From positions 62,001-126,000 of the forward strand of contig JAAEAF010001993.1 of assembly GCA_011037195.1 (NCBI GenBank): a stretch of DNA of 64,000 nt, written 5' to 3'. The stretch comes from Triatoma infestans. Taxonomy: Eukaryota > Arthropoda > Insecta > Hemiptera > Reduviidae. A program made the position numbers and the translations under genes. The notes under the pieces were generated by a model, which saw only the letters and a program-made list of their open reading frames with translations, was not told the DNA's origin and searched no databases. Positions within the stretch are counted from its first letter, which is position 1. Every line of letters begins with the position of its first letter. Of this stretch, positions 36,701 to 51,700 are shown in pieces.

Positions 36701-39700
36701 GCTGTTTCACTTTTCTTTTTTTTTTTTGTTTAAGTACAAAAAATTAAATAGTTCCTATTTACCAGCTAGGTGCACTCTTTTTTAGTAATATTTATATAAT
36801 TTTGGATAATATTAATATTCAATAGATATTGTTTCAGGTTAGAGCTGAAATGATTTTATATGTTTCATAGAATTTCTTTCATGGAAATTCAAAAATTATT
36901 CTAATGTTATTTTGGCTTTTCTAAAGGTGGATAGATAATAGTAGATTTTGTGTTAAGCCATATATTTATTGTTACCTAATACTATGACAAATTATGTATA
37001 ATAATATCATACAATGCTAGTGAATGCACCCATCTATTACAAATCTTTTTGTTACTTATCTAAAAGATGGCCCAGTTAGAAGGGAAAACATGCGTGCAAT
37101 ACTTGAAATACATAGATGGGTAAATAAAAATGCTCCCACACACAACCTATAATTTATTAATCTATATTGAATAAAAAAATGATAAATATAAAATAATTAT
37201 ACTTCTACTTAAACATACAAAACAAAAAATCGGAAAAACTACAATTATATTTATATGGTGTAGATTTATGGCTGTTTTGTATTATTTACTTATATAAGAT
37301 GGTTTGCTAATGAACCTTAGTTACAGCCTCAAATTATTTTTATTTTTCTGGAATGAAATTACATTTTTTTTTTTTTCTTTCTATTATATCCCGACGTTTC
37401 GACACAAAGGATGCGTGTCATTTTCAAGGGACAAACTCTTTTTTTTTGTTTTTTGAATTTTTACAGTCTGAAATTTAACTATGTATTGTACATATATAAA
37501 TATTTTAATTATTCTATAATTAAAGTGTCCAACAAATTAGATGTACCAACCTTCTATGATAGCAAGTTGCCATATATTTTCATCAGGACCTACCTTAACA
37601 GTTGGTTTCAAAATTATGAAAATATATGACAACTTGCTACAATAGAAGGTTGTGGACACTTTAATTATAGAATACTTAAAATATTTATGTATGGACAATT
37701 AAAACTTACATATTGCTAAATTTCAGATTGTAAAAATTCAAAAAACAAAAATAGAGTTTGTCCCTTGAAAATGACACGCATAGTGTCGAAACGTCGGGAT
37801 ATAATTTAAAAAAAAAAAATGTAATTTCATTCTAGAAAAATAAAAATAATTTGAGGCTGTAACTAAGGTTCATTACTAAACCATCTTACACTACAATTGT
37901 ACTTAAAACGATTACGATTAACAGCTTTTAGTTATTTAGCAGAACTGATTGATTACTTATAAAACTTATAAATGAATAAAAACTTTTTTCTTTTTTTTTT
38001 AAACATTAAAATTCAAAGTATTATAAATTAGAAGACGACACTTACAAAAAATAAGAATCCATAAGTGATAAAGTAGAATTTTTTTCTCAACACCAAAATT
38101 CGATTGATTGTGTGATCATGAAAATACCGCACAGTATTGTTTAATAGAAGCAATATTATATATATATGATTTGCGAATTAGGAATTTTACTTCTCTGATC
38201 TAGAAAAACGTTAAGAGTCATATTTTGATGAATTTGTTCATTTTGAGAAGTAGAACGTAGAAGTTATTCGTTGAGGATAAGTGACTGAAAAAAGTAACAT
38301 TATGTTTTGTTTTCCAACAAACTAGAACATTTTGATTTAAATTCATGTTTTTTTTTTAAAAAAAAAAAAGGCTTTGTTATCCTTTGAGTTTATTACTTAA
38401 AAATAATATCCTATTTCTTTTAATTTATTAGTAAACATATATTTTTGGGTTAGGAGTTGGGAAGGAGGTGAAATTTTACTTACTATATAATTCTAAGTGT
38501 GACTAAAATAGCATTGCTTAGTAGAGTTTGTGTTAGGACATTAAACCCGTCAAGTTTAGAAAGTAGAGAGGTTAGATTATGTTTACTGGACAGGCTGTTT
38601 TATATTTACACTATACTTTATTCTCTCATCACCAACTATTTTAGTATTCATTATATCATTAATTACTTAATCATGTTTATTTTTTTTTATTATCTATTCT
38701 TTAATATAAAATAATGTTTTTTTCATTTTTCAAAATCTCCTCAAAAATTGGTTGCAACTTTTTAACCTGCCTCTTCTTTTTTATTGGCAGAAAAAACATT
38801 TATACATTTTAGTAACGGCTGCATTCTATTTAAACAGTTTTGAAAAGTGAACCTTCATTTATCACTTTTGTTTGGGCATTTCAGTCAAAACGTGTTCCCA
38901 CTTTTTAAACGTAAAAATCTCTCATCCTATTGGAAAAAAATATTAAATAAAATCCATCTCTCCTGCTTTTAACTTCAACTTTTAACAGATTCACAGTCAA
39001 ACCTAGGCTAAAATTCTGTCAAGTAAAAATACCGAGAACTTGATAGATGGTTTTAATGCTTGTTAAATTTTATCAAATTTTGACAGCTTCTAGGATTTAA
39101 ATTTGTTTTTTTTTTTCTTCAAATTTTGGGTTAGTACAAATGATCTCTCAATAGTTTGAGATATGAAAATAATATTTTTCAAAATAAAGACTGCTCAATG
39201 TTAATCAAATTATTTTATTTTATGGTATTGGTTTAATCAAAGATTAAAAGCAAACAAATAAAATCGGGTATTAAACACTCACAAGAATTTATATTAATGG
39301 AAGAATCAAAACTTAATCAAACCATTTTTTTTTTTTTTTGTAGACTTGCTTAACCTTACCCTTCACCCAACCCCTTTCAAAGAAATCCTTGGGAAACGTT
39401 TCCAATAAAAATGATAGGTTTTCTGTATATTTAGGCATTTAATGTAATTCATTTGGGAGATAAATCCCTGTAAACTAAGAGAAAAAAAAAAAAGAAAAAA
39501 ACTGGTCAGTAAATACGCAATTCCGGTCATAAGAATTTTTTCAAACTTAGAATTTTGACAGACAACTTATTCAATTCTAATTGATGTTATATAAAATGAA
39601 GGAATGATATATTTAACTAAATTAGCATTTTAAGGACAACATAACAACCTTCTCCCAAAAGCCCCTTAAATGAATTTAATTTGTATAATTGTTATATCAG

Positions 39701-42700
39701 GTTTAAAGAAAATGTTGGAATCATTTTCGAGAAGATCGCAAAAAAATGGAAAAAGAAATCGATTCAGTAAAGTTAACCCCTTCCGGTTGAGGAATTTTGA
39801 CAGATAATTTACTATATAGGATCTCATGAAGATACGACTAAAAGGAATGTTATGTTTGACTTTGTAAGATTTATCGTTTTTCAGCTATGCTGTTCAAAAT
39901 ACACATACACACGGACCCACTTTTTCGGATTTGTATTTCCGATGAAAACTTGAAAATTTGACACGATTACAGTAATTTCTCTTATTTCTAGTAAAGAGAA
40001 AGTAAAAACTTTCTAAATCAGTTTATATATATGAAACTTTTGTTTTTAATATTATTTAATGTGATGATTGAAAATTTGTTATGTAAAACGCAAAAATATT
40101 GCTATGAACTTTCGTTATATATTCGTTATGTTAGATGTTTCTTAAAAATTCATATGTTAAGTTGTTTTTCGATTTCACTCCAAGGTACTATTTTTTTATT
40201 TTATTTGATGTCTTAATTTACATATACCTGTATACTACTATATTATGGCAGATTGGGTGTATTTAATCCCTAAATTTTTGTCATAATATGATAATAAATG
40301 CTGATGTTAACATAAAGTCTGAGCAGGTTTTCTCCAAAACTCTGGAGGCTAGAGCTATATGCCAAAGTTTTTTTTTTTTACTTTCCCTTCTAAGGAGAAC
40401 TGTAATCATCACAAATTTTAGAAGTTGAATTTCCACTAGAGATATATGACTTAAGATTACGAAAAAACAGTTTTTTAGCGAATGGTCTCTTACTTTGTTT
40501 GCGCGCGCGCGCGTGTGTGTGAACAAATGAACTCAAATAACTCAAAACCACATAACTAGGAAATGACGTTTAAGAGTAATTTGGGAAACCGAAATGAAGA
40601 TTTTGGTGAACATCCGTCAGTTTTGTGCGATTTAATTTTGTTTTTTTTTTTTCTTCAGTAAAATTAGTTTTACGTGTGATTTGAGGATGCCAAGAGAGGG
40701 GTTGAAAGGCTTTGACTTTTTTTTTGTATTGTCACTTTAAATGAATAATATATAGCAGTTCTACCGTGTATGTAACACATCAAGGTAACTTGAAATTTTT
40801 AAATTCTAATTTTGAAGAATATTTATTATTAGAAATTGCATAAGAAAAGTCGTATTATTGTTTCAAATCTCTTCTTTTTTTTTTTAATGAAATTTTTTCT
40901 ACATTAAATTGTGAATCGTGCAAATTAGAAAAATTATTTTTTAAATGAAATTGCTATTAATAATAATTTCCAACAATGAATGATTTGTTTTTTGCCAATT
41001 TCTTGAAAATGTTCGCACCAATTTCATGTACAACTTTTATTTGAAAAAAAGTTTCTCTGAGAATTTAGGGTGTTGTGAGAGGAAGGGTTAACTTTTTTTT
41101 TATTCCTTCTTAGAAAGTGCCATTTTAATATGTTATATTTTTTCTACGTTTCAGCATTTTCATTGTTTCAATGAGTTTTTTTTTTTAAAATATGCTATAA
41201 ACACAATTAATAAATATAGTCTCAGTATTTAATATTTTTCTTGGGATCACGATGGTGTTATGGCCCAGTTTACAACAAGAATGCCATTTGAATATAGAGT
41301 ACATCCTAGCCCTTTTTAGTAGTAGTAATGGAAATAAAATTTGCAATAGGTATAAAAGCAAGTTTTTTGCATTAGATGTTGGAGAATGAATTAAGAGAAA
41401 CTCATGTCAGTGTTTCCTAACAGTTTTTTAATTCTAGAAATTTATATTGATTTTTTTTTTCTTTTCATATTGTAAGTAGGTAAACAAATCTAAATTAAAT
41501 TATATTTATCTTTAGAAATACTTATATGTATTCTCTGTTTAAAAAAGATTCTGGCCATTGCCACAATTAGTATGAGTCACAGCCAATATGATTCACTCTC
41601 TAGCACTAGTTGGTGTGTTAGTTAAGGAGGGGAATTGCAGCTGTTCCAAGTTGTCAAAATTTTTTTTTCCTATCTCACTCGTCCCTTTTTTTTTTTCTTT
41701 TGGCATTCATTCAAAATTTTAAAAACCATTGTTAGTCAGATTTTATACTTAATAAGTCAGTTTGAAATTTAATTGCTAGTTAATGTTGGAAAACAAAATT
41801 TACACTATATAATATAAAAAAAAAAAGTTGACAAACATAAAAAACTCATTTCTTAAATTCTATTTGACAACTTTGTACAAATTCAAAATTGTTTACAACT
41901 TACTTAATTGCGCTTAATATAATGTGTCTGGTAGAGGTACGCAGTTCTATCAAATGGTCCGTTAAATGAAAAGAGATTACTAACTAACCCGCCCAAAAAA
42001 AAACCTTCCAAAATTTTTTCTTCGTTAGAATTTTACAAATAAAAAGTCTCGGAACTGTATATATATGCATTAGAAAAATTAAAGAAAATAATTGCAGCTG
42101 TTTTTGAGAAAACCCTGAATTTTTTTGAAAAAAGTGATTCAATAAACGGCAAAAACAGGTTGATTCCGACTTCTAAAAAAATGTTGTTTTTTTTTTAAAT
42201 TGTGCTATTCTAAAATATACTGTTTCATTTTGTGTTCATCTACTGGTTTTCGGGCGTTCGCCCATTTTCAGGATGAAACAGTGTGTAAAGTATAATTGCC
42301 CTGTGGTAGTATGTGATATGATGACATCCTATACACTGAATATGATGACATCCTGAAGATGGACGAACGCCCAAAAAGAAAAATCTTTGTTATTAGTATT
42401 GTAATTGACAAATTGTCTTCATTTTTTGTTTTATATTTTAGTTGAACTTATTCTACATATATACTTATTGCTTCCATCATCTATCAGCAAACTTGTCTAG
42501 GCTTCAGCGTGTGAATTCAATTCATTCATTCCCCCCCCATAAAATCAATTTCTTTTTTGAAAAATGTTTCAAATGAGTCCATTTTCGAGAAAATCCCCCC
42601 CCCCCAATACCTAAACCTGCAAAATTTAGACTACCAGTTAACCGATTTTCTTCAATCAAAGAATTCTAACCAAGCGTAACTTTACACCACTGAAGTGCCA

Positions 42701-45700
42701 CATAAGAATGCTTTAAAAATCAATCCCTGGGAAAAATGTTTTAAATAAAAGTGGGTGATAGATCCTTAGATGGTGTAGATTGTTGTAGGGGATTATCGCA
42801 TTGCGACCTGAAAGATCTATTGTGCTCTCCGAAGCTTTCTCAGTACACTGCCGGCCTCCAAGCAGTGTTCTCTAGCTATAGACAACAGTGCTCATCTCCA
42901 TACAGTGAGCTGTAGAGGCTCCTTGGAAGAGAAAATCTAAGGGCAGCCTGCTGGATTCAAACCCGGGACCTCCAGCGCGCTACCACTGAGTTAATCCCTT
43001 CCTTCTCCCTAGGCTTACGCCAATTAAATAGGGAGGGAGACTATGTACTGTGTTTGTCCTTGTCTGTAAAGTGTAGAGTGTATGTATGTAATTTAAGTGT
43101 ATTGTGTATTGTTCTGACGAAGTGCATGGAGTACTGAGCTGTGGTAAACTGTGGGGTCGCTACTCGCCAAGTAACTGCATGCAACAAATACCTCTTGCGG
43201 GCAACCTCAAAATATGTAATAAAATATATTTAATTTTTTTTTTTTTTTGCGGCTTTTACTAAGCATTTTTGCCGCATCTCAAAGCATTTTTCTTTCCAGA
43301 ACATTCTATCCTTCCAATGCTCCTCTCTTAGCCCTCTCTCCGCCATACTCTCTAAGAAATCCTTTATCCATCTCTTCCTGGCTTGCCCTTGTTTCTTCTC
43401 CGCTCAGCTGGTTCGCACTCTAGCTTTATTTTGAGCCACTAATCTTCTCCCGTTCTCTTGGTATGGTCACACCACGACAGTCTCCCACGATCTATAATAT
43501 AAAGGATTGTTTTCTGTGCACCAATAATTGCTTTTATCATTATTACTAAAGTCGTTGAATCCTAGAGATATTATAACTTTGCCTCCAACTCCATCCATCC
43601 ATCTCCAGGGCTAGTAGTTTCTTTGAAACCCTTTCTACTAAAATCAAAAACTCTGATCCATAACTGATGCATAACTGCATGCATCAGATACCCCTTGCGG
43701 GCTGATAGATCCTTACTTATATAGATAATATTTGAAGTTTAAAGAAAATCTTTAGACCTATTTTCGAGAAAATGCGAAAAACTCAAAAAAAAAAAAATTC
43801 TTTAAAATTGCACTTCCAGTTTGTGGATTTTGACTAAAATCTTCGAATCAGGTAAAATGTTGGTGGCACCCAAACGGAATATGAAGTTTGAGCTTCCAGC
43901 GATCATTCGTTTTTGAGATGTTTTGTTCCTCACCCACATGCAGATCATACGATAAAAACCATTTTATCATACCTCAGAAGCCCTAAAAACATGTATTTCC
44001 AGTGAAAACTCAATTTCTAAAATTTCTTCAGCCATAAGAAAAAGTAAAAAGTATAAATCATTTCAACTTAAAATTTAAACTGAACTTTTATTCACCACCA
44101 AAGTCATTTATTAAAGAGGATTTTGTTCACATTTAATGATTAGGATTATGTCTCTTAATTATTTCCTTCTTATTTTATATAAAAACTCAAGTGCTTTATA
44201 TAAATTCTCAAACCAGTCATTATCTATCTTGATGAATTATTTGAAATTGTGTTAAATGAATTATGCAATAAATACTTCTAGCAGCCAATTTATTGAGAAC
44301 TCTATACATATTTAAGTTCAGTAATCCATCTAATCGAATAGAAATCTTTTGTTTTGTCATTTTCAAGCAAGCGCAGTACATCCAAGAGAAAAAAAACCTG
44401 TGTGAAACACTCTCTTGACTAGCTCTTACTGCTGTTCATAGGAGTTATAATTGACAAATTTTCTCAAACATAATTTTTATTAATTTTTTTTTTTCTAATT
44501 TAAGGCGCGTCAACATCTTTGGTCATTGGCGCCCGGAGCCTTCTCATTTGCACTGCCGGCCTCCGGACAGTGTTCTCACGCTACAGATAACACTGTCCGT
44601 CACCGAACGGTGAGCTGTAGAGGCTCCTAGGAAGAAAAAATCTAAGGGTAGCTCAGCCGGACTCGAACCTAGGGTCCTCCGCGTGGGAGTCCAACACACT
44701 AACCTACTAAATGTTTACTTGCACTCTATTTGATACCAATAGGAAAGTCTGAACTTAATAAAATGACTTGTTTGAGGAAAGCATAACCTTCCACCTCCTT
44801 CTAAACTTCTTTATATGAAATTTCTCGGACAAAAAAATAATTTCAAACAAAAGTGAAAAAAATATCTTTATAAGTACCGAATTAAATATCTGGTACTTTA
44901 ACCGTCGTAGCCTGCATATTCCTTTTATTCCTGACCGGTTTCAGATTTTCATCCATCGTCAGAGCAAATTCACCAAGTTCGTGTAGAAAGTTCACTTCAA
45001 TGCAGTGTTTATCTTACACTAATATTTGTTCAGAAACATTCCACATTAATTGTTGTGGTAGAAACACAATTACCAGTGCAAACAATTTTAGTTTAGGTTT
45101 AGTTTTAAATCTACTAGGTATATATAAATTTACTAGTTTATTTAAATTTACTAGTTTAGGTATATATATATATATAGGGGGAAAAAAGTGCGTATTTGGA
45201 TGATGTATGTGAGTGATGATGTGATATGGTTGTGGGATGCACAATAAAAAACTTAATTATATAAAAAAACCGTAATTAGGTATACATGCTTGCGAGGATG
45301 TGAAGGTTGCGTGAAAAAGTGAAAGAATGACTGGAATTTCTTAATTCTTTGGAACTGGAAAAACTTAATTATATAAAAAAATCGTTCAATTTTAAACGAA
45401 TGAATGAATTTTAAATGTTAGTTTAATCGTTGTTTAATTTTATTTAAATTTATTTTGTGTATTTCTTATATTCTTTATATTTTGGTTAGTTAATTGTAAA
45501 GTAAATCTCCCTCCAACAACAGAGTTTAAAGATTAGAACCCCACGTGTTGTGTCCACTGTAAGAAAAAATTTGCCCTTTAACAACCCAAACACGTGTTTT
45601 CCCACCCATCTGGCCACATCCCTTGACCTAGTTTAAGAGTTTAGTTTTTTAAAAATACGTCTCAGTTAGTGTGAAACTAAGTTAGCTCTGTGCGAGTCTG

Positions 45701-48700
45701 TGTTGTCACACTGTCTAAAAAACGCATCCTGAAGATGGGCGAACGCCCGAAACCGGTCGATGACCACAAAATGAAGCAGGCTACCACGGAAAATGTCTCT
45801 GATTCCACATTAAATTTGTCATTCATATTTAATTCTAATATGAATACATTCACAGTGTAAGTATAACAGAAACATTGCGTTGAACTGAGCTTTCTACACA
45901 AACATAATAAATTTGCTCTGAAGATGGTTGAAAATCCGACGCGGATAAAATACCAGATGTTATCCAGCATTGCGGGACCCCCATAAACATATATCCATTA
46001 AACTTGTTGCAATAGTTTTGTGTAATATGAAGAAAATTTTTGCTTTTGAAATTTGAGTAACCGTGAAAACTCTTGTATATATTAAATCAGATTTTTATTG
46101 TCTTTATTTTTTTTTTTTTGTGTCAATCTTTTTTGTTTTAATATATACAACATAACTCATACCAACTTCTCTCATTTATTTTAAAATGTATTTTATCTTT
46201 TAGAATATGTTTATGACTGTGTGTGTGTGTGTGTGTGTGTGTGCGCTATCTTATATATACATATGTTTTTAGTTTGAATGTATATATACAGAGTGTTATG
46301 TGTTGGAGGATGGGACAAGGGGTTAGTAGAATCTATGTTAAGAAAGTTGACTCATACGGGCAGATTTAGTGTGCTCTCAGCATTAGTTGTAGTAGCACAA
46401 TGTGTGATTTCAAATGGTTCTCAGTTGAAACAAATACTATCTATGTTTATGATAACAGTGAGTGTGTAAATAATTTATCTCAACAACAACAAAAATAATA
46501 AAAATTTAAAAAATTTTATTTCAAAAAAAACAATAGAGAATTTGTTATGAACGGCAATTATTCTCAGGTGTTTCCCTGAGATATGATGGGTATTTTTCTT
46601 TCAATTCATGTTTTTTACAACATGAAATATGTTAACTTAACCATACAGTAAATTCAGAAAATATTCATAAATAAATTGTAATATTTTTATAGAATTATAT
46701 TATGTTTGTAAAAACGTTTATACGAATATGTCGCATGACTAGGAATTTTAAGAAATTTATACAATAAAGATGATCCAATTTTTAAATATTAAATTTTCTA
46801 TATTAATAATTTTTTTTTTGTTTTATTCATTTTTTCAGGTAGTACACATAATAATGAATTAGATAATATTTACTTGATGCTTGAACCAAATTTACAGCCG
46901 ATACCACCTGATCCAAATATTAAACAGTCTGTTGAAATATTTGAAGAGCACAAGCAGGTGAGTAAATCTTACAACTTTTAGAAACATGTAAATAAATTTA
47001 ACGATGGCGAACAAGTTTTTTTTTTTTTTTTTTTTTTTTTTAATTGGTGGTTTTATGTTTGCAGTGAACAATGTTTCCTGCAAAAAATCCCTTTGCCTAT
47101 TTATCAGTTTCAGTTTTTCTAAAATTTCTCTTTAAACTTCGCTAAAAATCAGTTTTTTGCGAAAAATATGCAAATAAAAGTAATTGGAAGCCTTTCAAAA
47201 AAAAAAAAAAAAAAAAAAAAAATGGTAGGAAACAGAAAAAAAAGCGAAGAAGTAGGACGGCGGCTGTTTGTTTTGTTTTGTCGATATATTTTTGCTTATG
47301 TTATTCAAATGGAAATCAGATTCATGTTTATTGTTACAATTCACACATATCGAAGCTGAATTGCAAGCAATTTTTTTTTTTTCTAATAGCAATAAGAGAG
47401 ATTTAAAACAAATCTATTGTGATAGCGCACGACTTCCTTTTTTTGTCATTATGGCATTTCAATAGGCAAATCTTAATCAAACTGAATTTTGTACAAGCAT
47501 TTAATTTTTTTTCTAAGATTTCTATAATAGCAGGACCAATAGTGTATTGATTAATAGGCACTTTAAAATACTATATAGTTATGAACATCCGTCAATAATC
47601 CTTTTAAGATTTCCGTTAAATCACTTGCTTCTAACTAAAATATAAGGCTTCATGCATATAGAAATGTTATGAAGTTTAAAGTCAATCTAAAATTTATTTC
47701 AGTAAATAAAGTTATACCCTTAACAATCTTCTAACATTCTTAATATTCTATAATCCTATAATAATCCTTTAAGATTTCGGTCTTTTTTTCTTCCGATTAA
47801 AACAAAACTTTTTAAGATAGCAAAGCTAAGGTAACAGAAGATCATGTTTGAAATTCTTGTTTCTAATACTTGCGACGAAGCCCAAATTCGAAACTATACA
47901 TTTATGCAAATTTTTGAATTTCTCTCGTAGATGTAAGGGAAAGTATTGTGATCTTGTCAAATTTTCGAAATAACATGTTTTGAGGTCCTCCGAGTCCAAA
48001 AACTTGGTATTTAGAAAATAATCTCTCTGTTTGTGTACATATGTACGTAATATGTATTTATGTATGTGACCTGCACAGCTCAAAAAAAAAAACGAAAAAT
48101 TACAGGAAGTTCAATGTTGATATTCGGTTTAGGTATCACCATGGGATCCGACAGTAAGTTAACTGTCAAAATTCCTCAACCGGAAGTATCACTTTACTGA
48201 CGTTTTTTTCAATTTGGTAAATGACTTTTAACGATATCTTTTAAACATGGTAATTCAATCACACATATTAATATGTGCTGATTAATATTTATTTGAAACT
48301 GCAACTTTTATTTGAAACTTTTTTCTGAGAAAATGCATTTAAAGCTGCTTTTAGGGAAGTTGTGGGGTTGTTTTTGCTTTTAAAGTACTATTTCCGTTTA
48401 TTATACAATGCTATCATTTAAGTAATATTAATATAATTAAATCTGTTGCCAAAATAACGAGTTTGAAGAAAAATCGATTGACCAGAAGTGGGTTTTTACT
48501 GAACAGTATTTTCATTTTTCCGTTTTTTTCTCCATAAAAATACCGTCGGATTTTTTTAAAATTTGAATTTGAATATGTGGACCTATAAGTTTTGTTTAAA
48601 ACTTTGTTCCGAAAAAGTTCATTTAAAGAAGTTTAGGGGAAAGAGGAAAGTTTTGCTTTCCTCAAACAAGTCAATATATGGAGGAGATTGTACTTTATTA

Positions 48701-51700
48701 ATTAATTATTTATTCAATTAATAATTTACTAATTAATTATCATTACATTAATTTTATATATTAATTTGACAATTTTATTTATAATATTTGTTTTTGTATT
48801 TTTCTGATGCAAGAATAATAATTTGTTTAAATGATCCTTTTAAAGTTTTCCATGATTTGTGTCCAATTAACATAATTATGATTGGAGAAGATAAAAATAT
48901 TCTAAAATTCCATGTGTTTTTTTTGTTGTTATATATTTTATGACAATTAATGTTTCAGTTAGCTCAAGAATATTTAAGAGTACAAACAGACATGGCTTTC
49001 CTCTCTACAAAATTAAATAAACTCAGTGAACGATTGACGTTATCTGAAGAAAATGAAGAAGAGGAAATCAGAAAAATGGAAAGTGAAAAGGTAAAATTAC
49101 AGTTTTTACTTCCTCTTACTTCTAGTGTAAGAGGAAGTATTGTAATCTTATCAAATTTTCGATATCTAATTTACATCGGAAATACACGTTTTGAGGTTCC
49201 CAAAAAATTTTGTTTTAGAAACCTCTCTCTGTGTGTGTATGTATGTGTGTAAACAGTAAACAAAAAATCGCAGAAAAGTTCAAACTTGACATTCCGTTTA
49301 ATCACCTTGGGATCCGGAAGTTATCTGTCAAAATTTCTCAGTCTGAAGTGGCACTTTTACTGTGATTTTTTTTTCACTTTTTTGCGACTTTCTTTAAACT
49401 TTTTATATCAATAACACATACTAAGAGCTACTAAGAGACTTTCAAATGTTTATTTGAAACATTTCTCTGGGAAATTCATTTTTAAAGCAACTTTTGGGAG
49501 AGATGTGGGTTTATATTCTTCTGTAAAGTGCTAAATAAGTTTATTGTACCGCTCCTTCATCTAAATAATATTAATTAGAATAAATTTGTTGCCAAAATTC
49601 TTAGTTTAAAAAAATTCTGTTGACCGGAAGTGTGGGTATTTTCTTAATAGTTTTTTTTTTTTAGTTTTTCTGCGATTTCTCCATGTAAACAACAACGGAT
49701 TTCATTAAAATTTGTTTTGTAATAACTATAAATACAGAGGCCTCCCCCACACACTTTTATTAGAGACTTTTCAAGTTCATTTGAGGAGATCTTGGGTTAG
49801 GAGTGAGTTTAAGCTTTCCTCAAAAAAGTGGTGTTATTAAGTTTAGATTCTCCTACTGATATAACATTGAAGACAAATAAACATATAACAAAAAAATTAA
49901 GTTTGAAGAAAATTTGTCAGTTTGAACTCTATAAATTGCAGTAAGAGACAGATGTGTGTGTGTGTGTGTGTGTATATGTGTTTTTTCACAGATTCTTACT
50001 TAAAGTAGGCTGTTTGTACGGATTATAAAATAGAAACTTAATACTTTTCTAATGCTGACCGGAAACACTTAGCTTAAAAGAAAAAACAAAAGATATTCAC
50101 TACATTAAGAACTTTACTCAATTCGACATTGTTGAGTGACCTATTTGGTGGAAAATAAAATTGAGATGACTTGACCTTGACTTATTCTTGCACAACTCTT
50201 TTTCATCCTATTTAATTAAATCATTCAGTACTTTTAAACAAAGAACACTCTTAATTGATGAGTCAGCTGACCGGGAGTAAGTCCTTTATTTTTTATTTTG
50301 TTATTTTTTCTATCAGTGATATAATTTGCTTTATATTGATAAATAAAGAGGCATTCTACTTCTACTACTACTCTTAATTCAGTTTAGAACAAAGTTAATC
50401 GCTCCATAGATCTCTTAAGTTTTTCAAAACAATTTAAAAAAAAAAAAATAGTGTTGTAAATTTGTTAAATTTATTGGAAACTGTTGCACCTACTCCTACT
50501 AAGAGGAAGTATTGTAATCGTGTCAAATTTTCGATATCGAGTTTTCACCGGAAATATCCGTTTTGAAAAGTGGTTTTTAGCAAATGGTCTGTGTATGTGT
50601 GTGAAGAGCATAGCTCAAAAATGAAAAACCGCAGAAAGTTGAAACTTGATATCTCGCCTCAACCGGAATTACCACTTTACAAGATTTTTTTTTTTACTTT
50701 TTTGCATTTTTCTCAAAAATAGTTTCGACGATTTTCTTCAAACTTGGTATATCAACTACACATACAATGTGCTATACAACTTTTATTTGAAACATTTCTC
50801 TGGGAAAATTCATTTAAAGGCACTTTTAGGGCAGGGGTGGGGTTATGTTTTTCTTTAAAGTGCTATCATGGTCGATTATACAATTCTATCATCCAATGAA
50901 AATTAATTAGAAATAAATAGATGGCCAAAATTCCGAGTTTCAAGGAAATTAGTAAACCGGAAATGCACTTTTACTGAAGTTTTCGGCGAATTTCATTAAA
51001 TTTGGTATACTAACTATAAAATTTGTCAATTATAATTCAACTAAATATAATTTGACAATTATAATAAATTGAGAACTGGAATAAGAGAAAGTTGTGTGAG
51101 TGTTTCATACCAGATTTTTTTTGGAAAATAATCACGCTTATCTTGGGAAAATGAAATCTTTAAAGTGGTTCTTGACCGATTTTAAACGATACCTTTGCCT
51201 GAAAACCTTAGTAAAAGTGATTTTCAATTTGGATTTCCTGATCATGCTTCATCTCTATGTTCAAATTTATATCCGTACAATGAGAAATAAAAATAGTGAC
51301 TATAAAAATTTCCTAGCCAACAAGACTTCTAATATGCCCAACACCACACAACTAGTTTCAAAATCCTAAAATGCCTGATAATATTCTTGTATTTAGAGTC
51401 TGAGTTACATCTAATTAGAATAACCTGTCTTATGCAAATTATTCTGTATGAAACCACTTTCTTACAGTAATATTACAGACGATTGTACAGTGGCATAATC
51501 TGGCAAATAAGGATAGGGGTCGGGAACGAAAAAAAATTGGACCCTTATTTCTTCAGTAACAGTCTTTGAAGCCAACAAATTTTTGGGTCCTAATATCTAA
51601 ATAATTAAATTTTAATAAAATAAGCCTTAAAAATTGTACTGCGGTTTCAGATTTTCTAATAATTAGTTTATTAGGAGTAATGATGTATGTATAAATGATT

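Larger units (their letters stand above)
33947..46838 (+). other. TAK1 intron 9 (12.9 kb), repeat-filled
   Basis: It contains Rep-A copies (33960-34937, 35845-36700, 39350-40012, 40372-41130, 42640-44050, 44395-44870), a hammerhead-bearing foldback (37295-37888), further hammerhead motifs (35586, 42236, 44930, 45724, 45903), SINEs and a LINE tail in 42769-43702, a SINE at 44530-44710, and a (TG)n tract at 46202-46238. I see no further coding exon, and exon 9 to exon 10 join in phase. 38050-39340 and 45990-46200 show nothing I can name. Confidence 0.75.

Noticed and set aside
45000..45244. Overlapping open frames on both strands
   Set aside because: They fall in a family-2 repeat and a TATATA run; no coding features.
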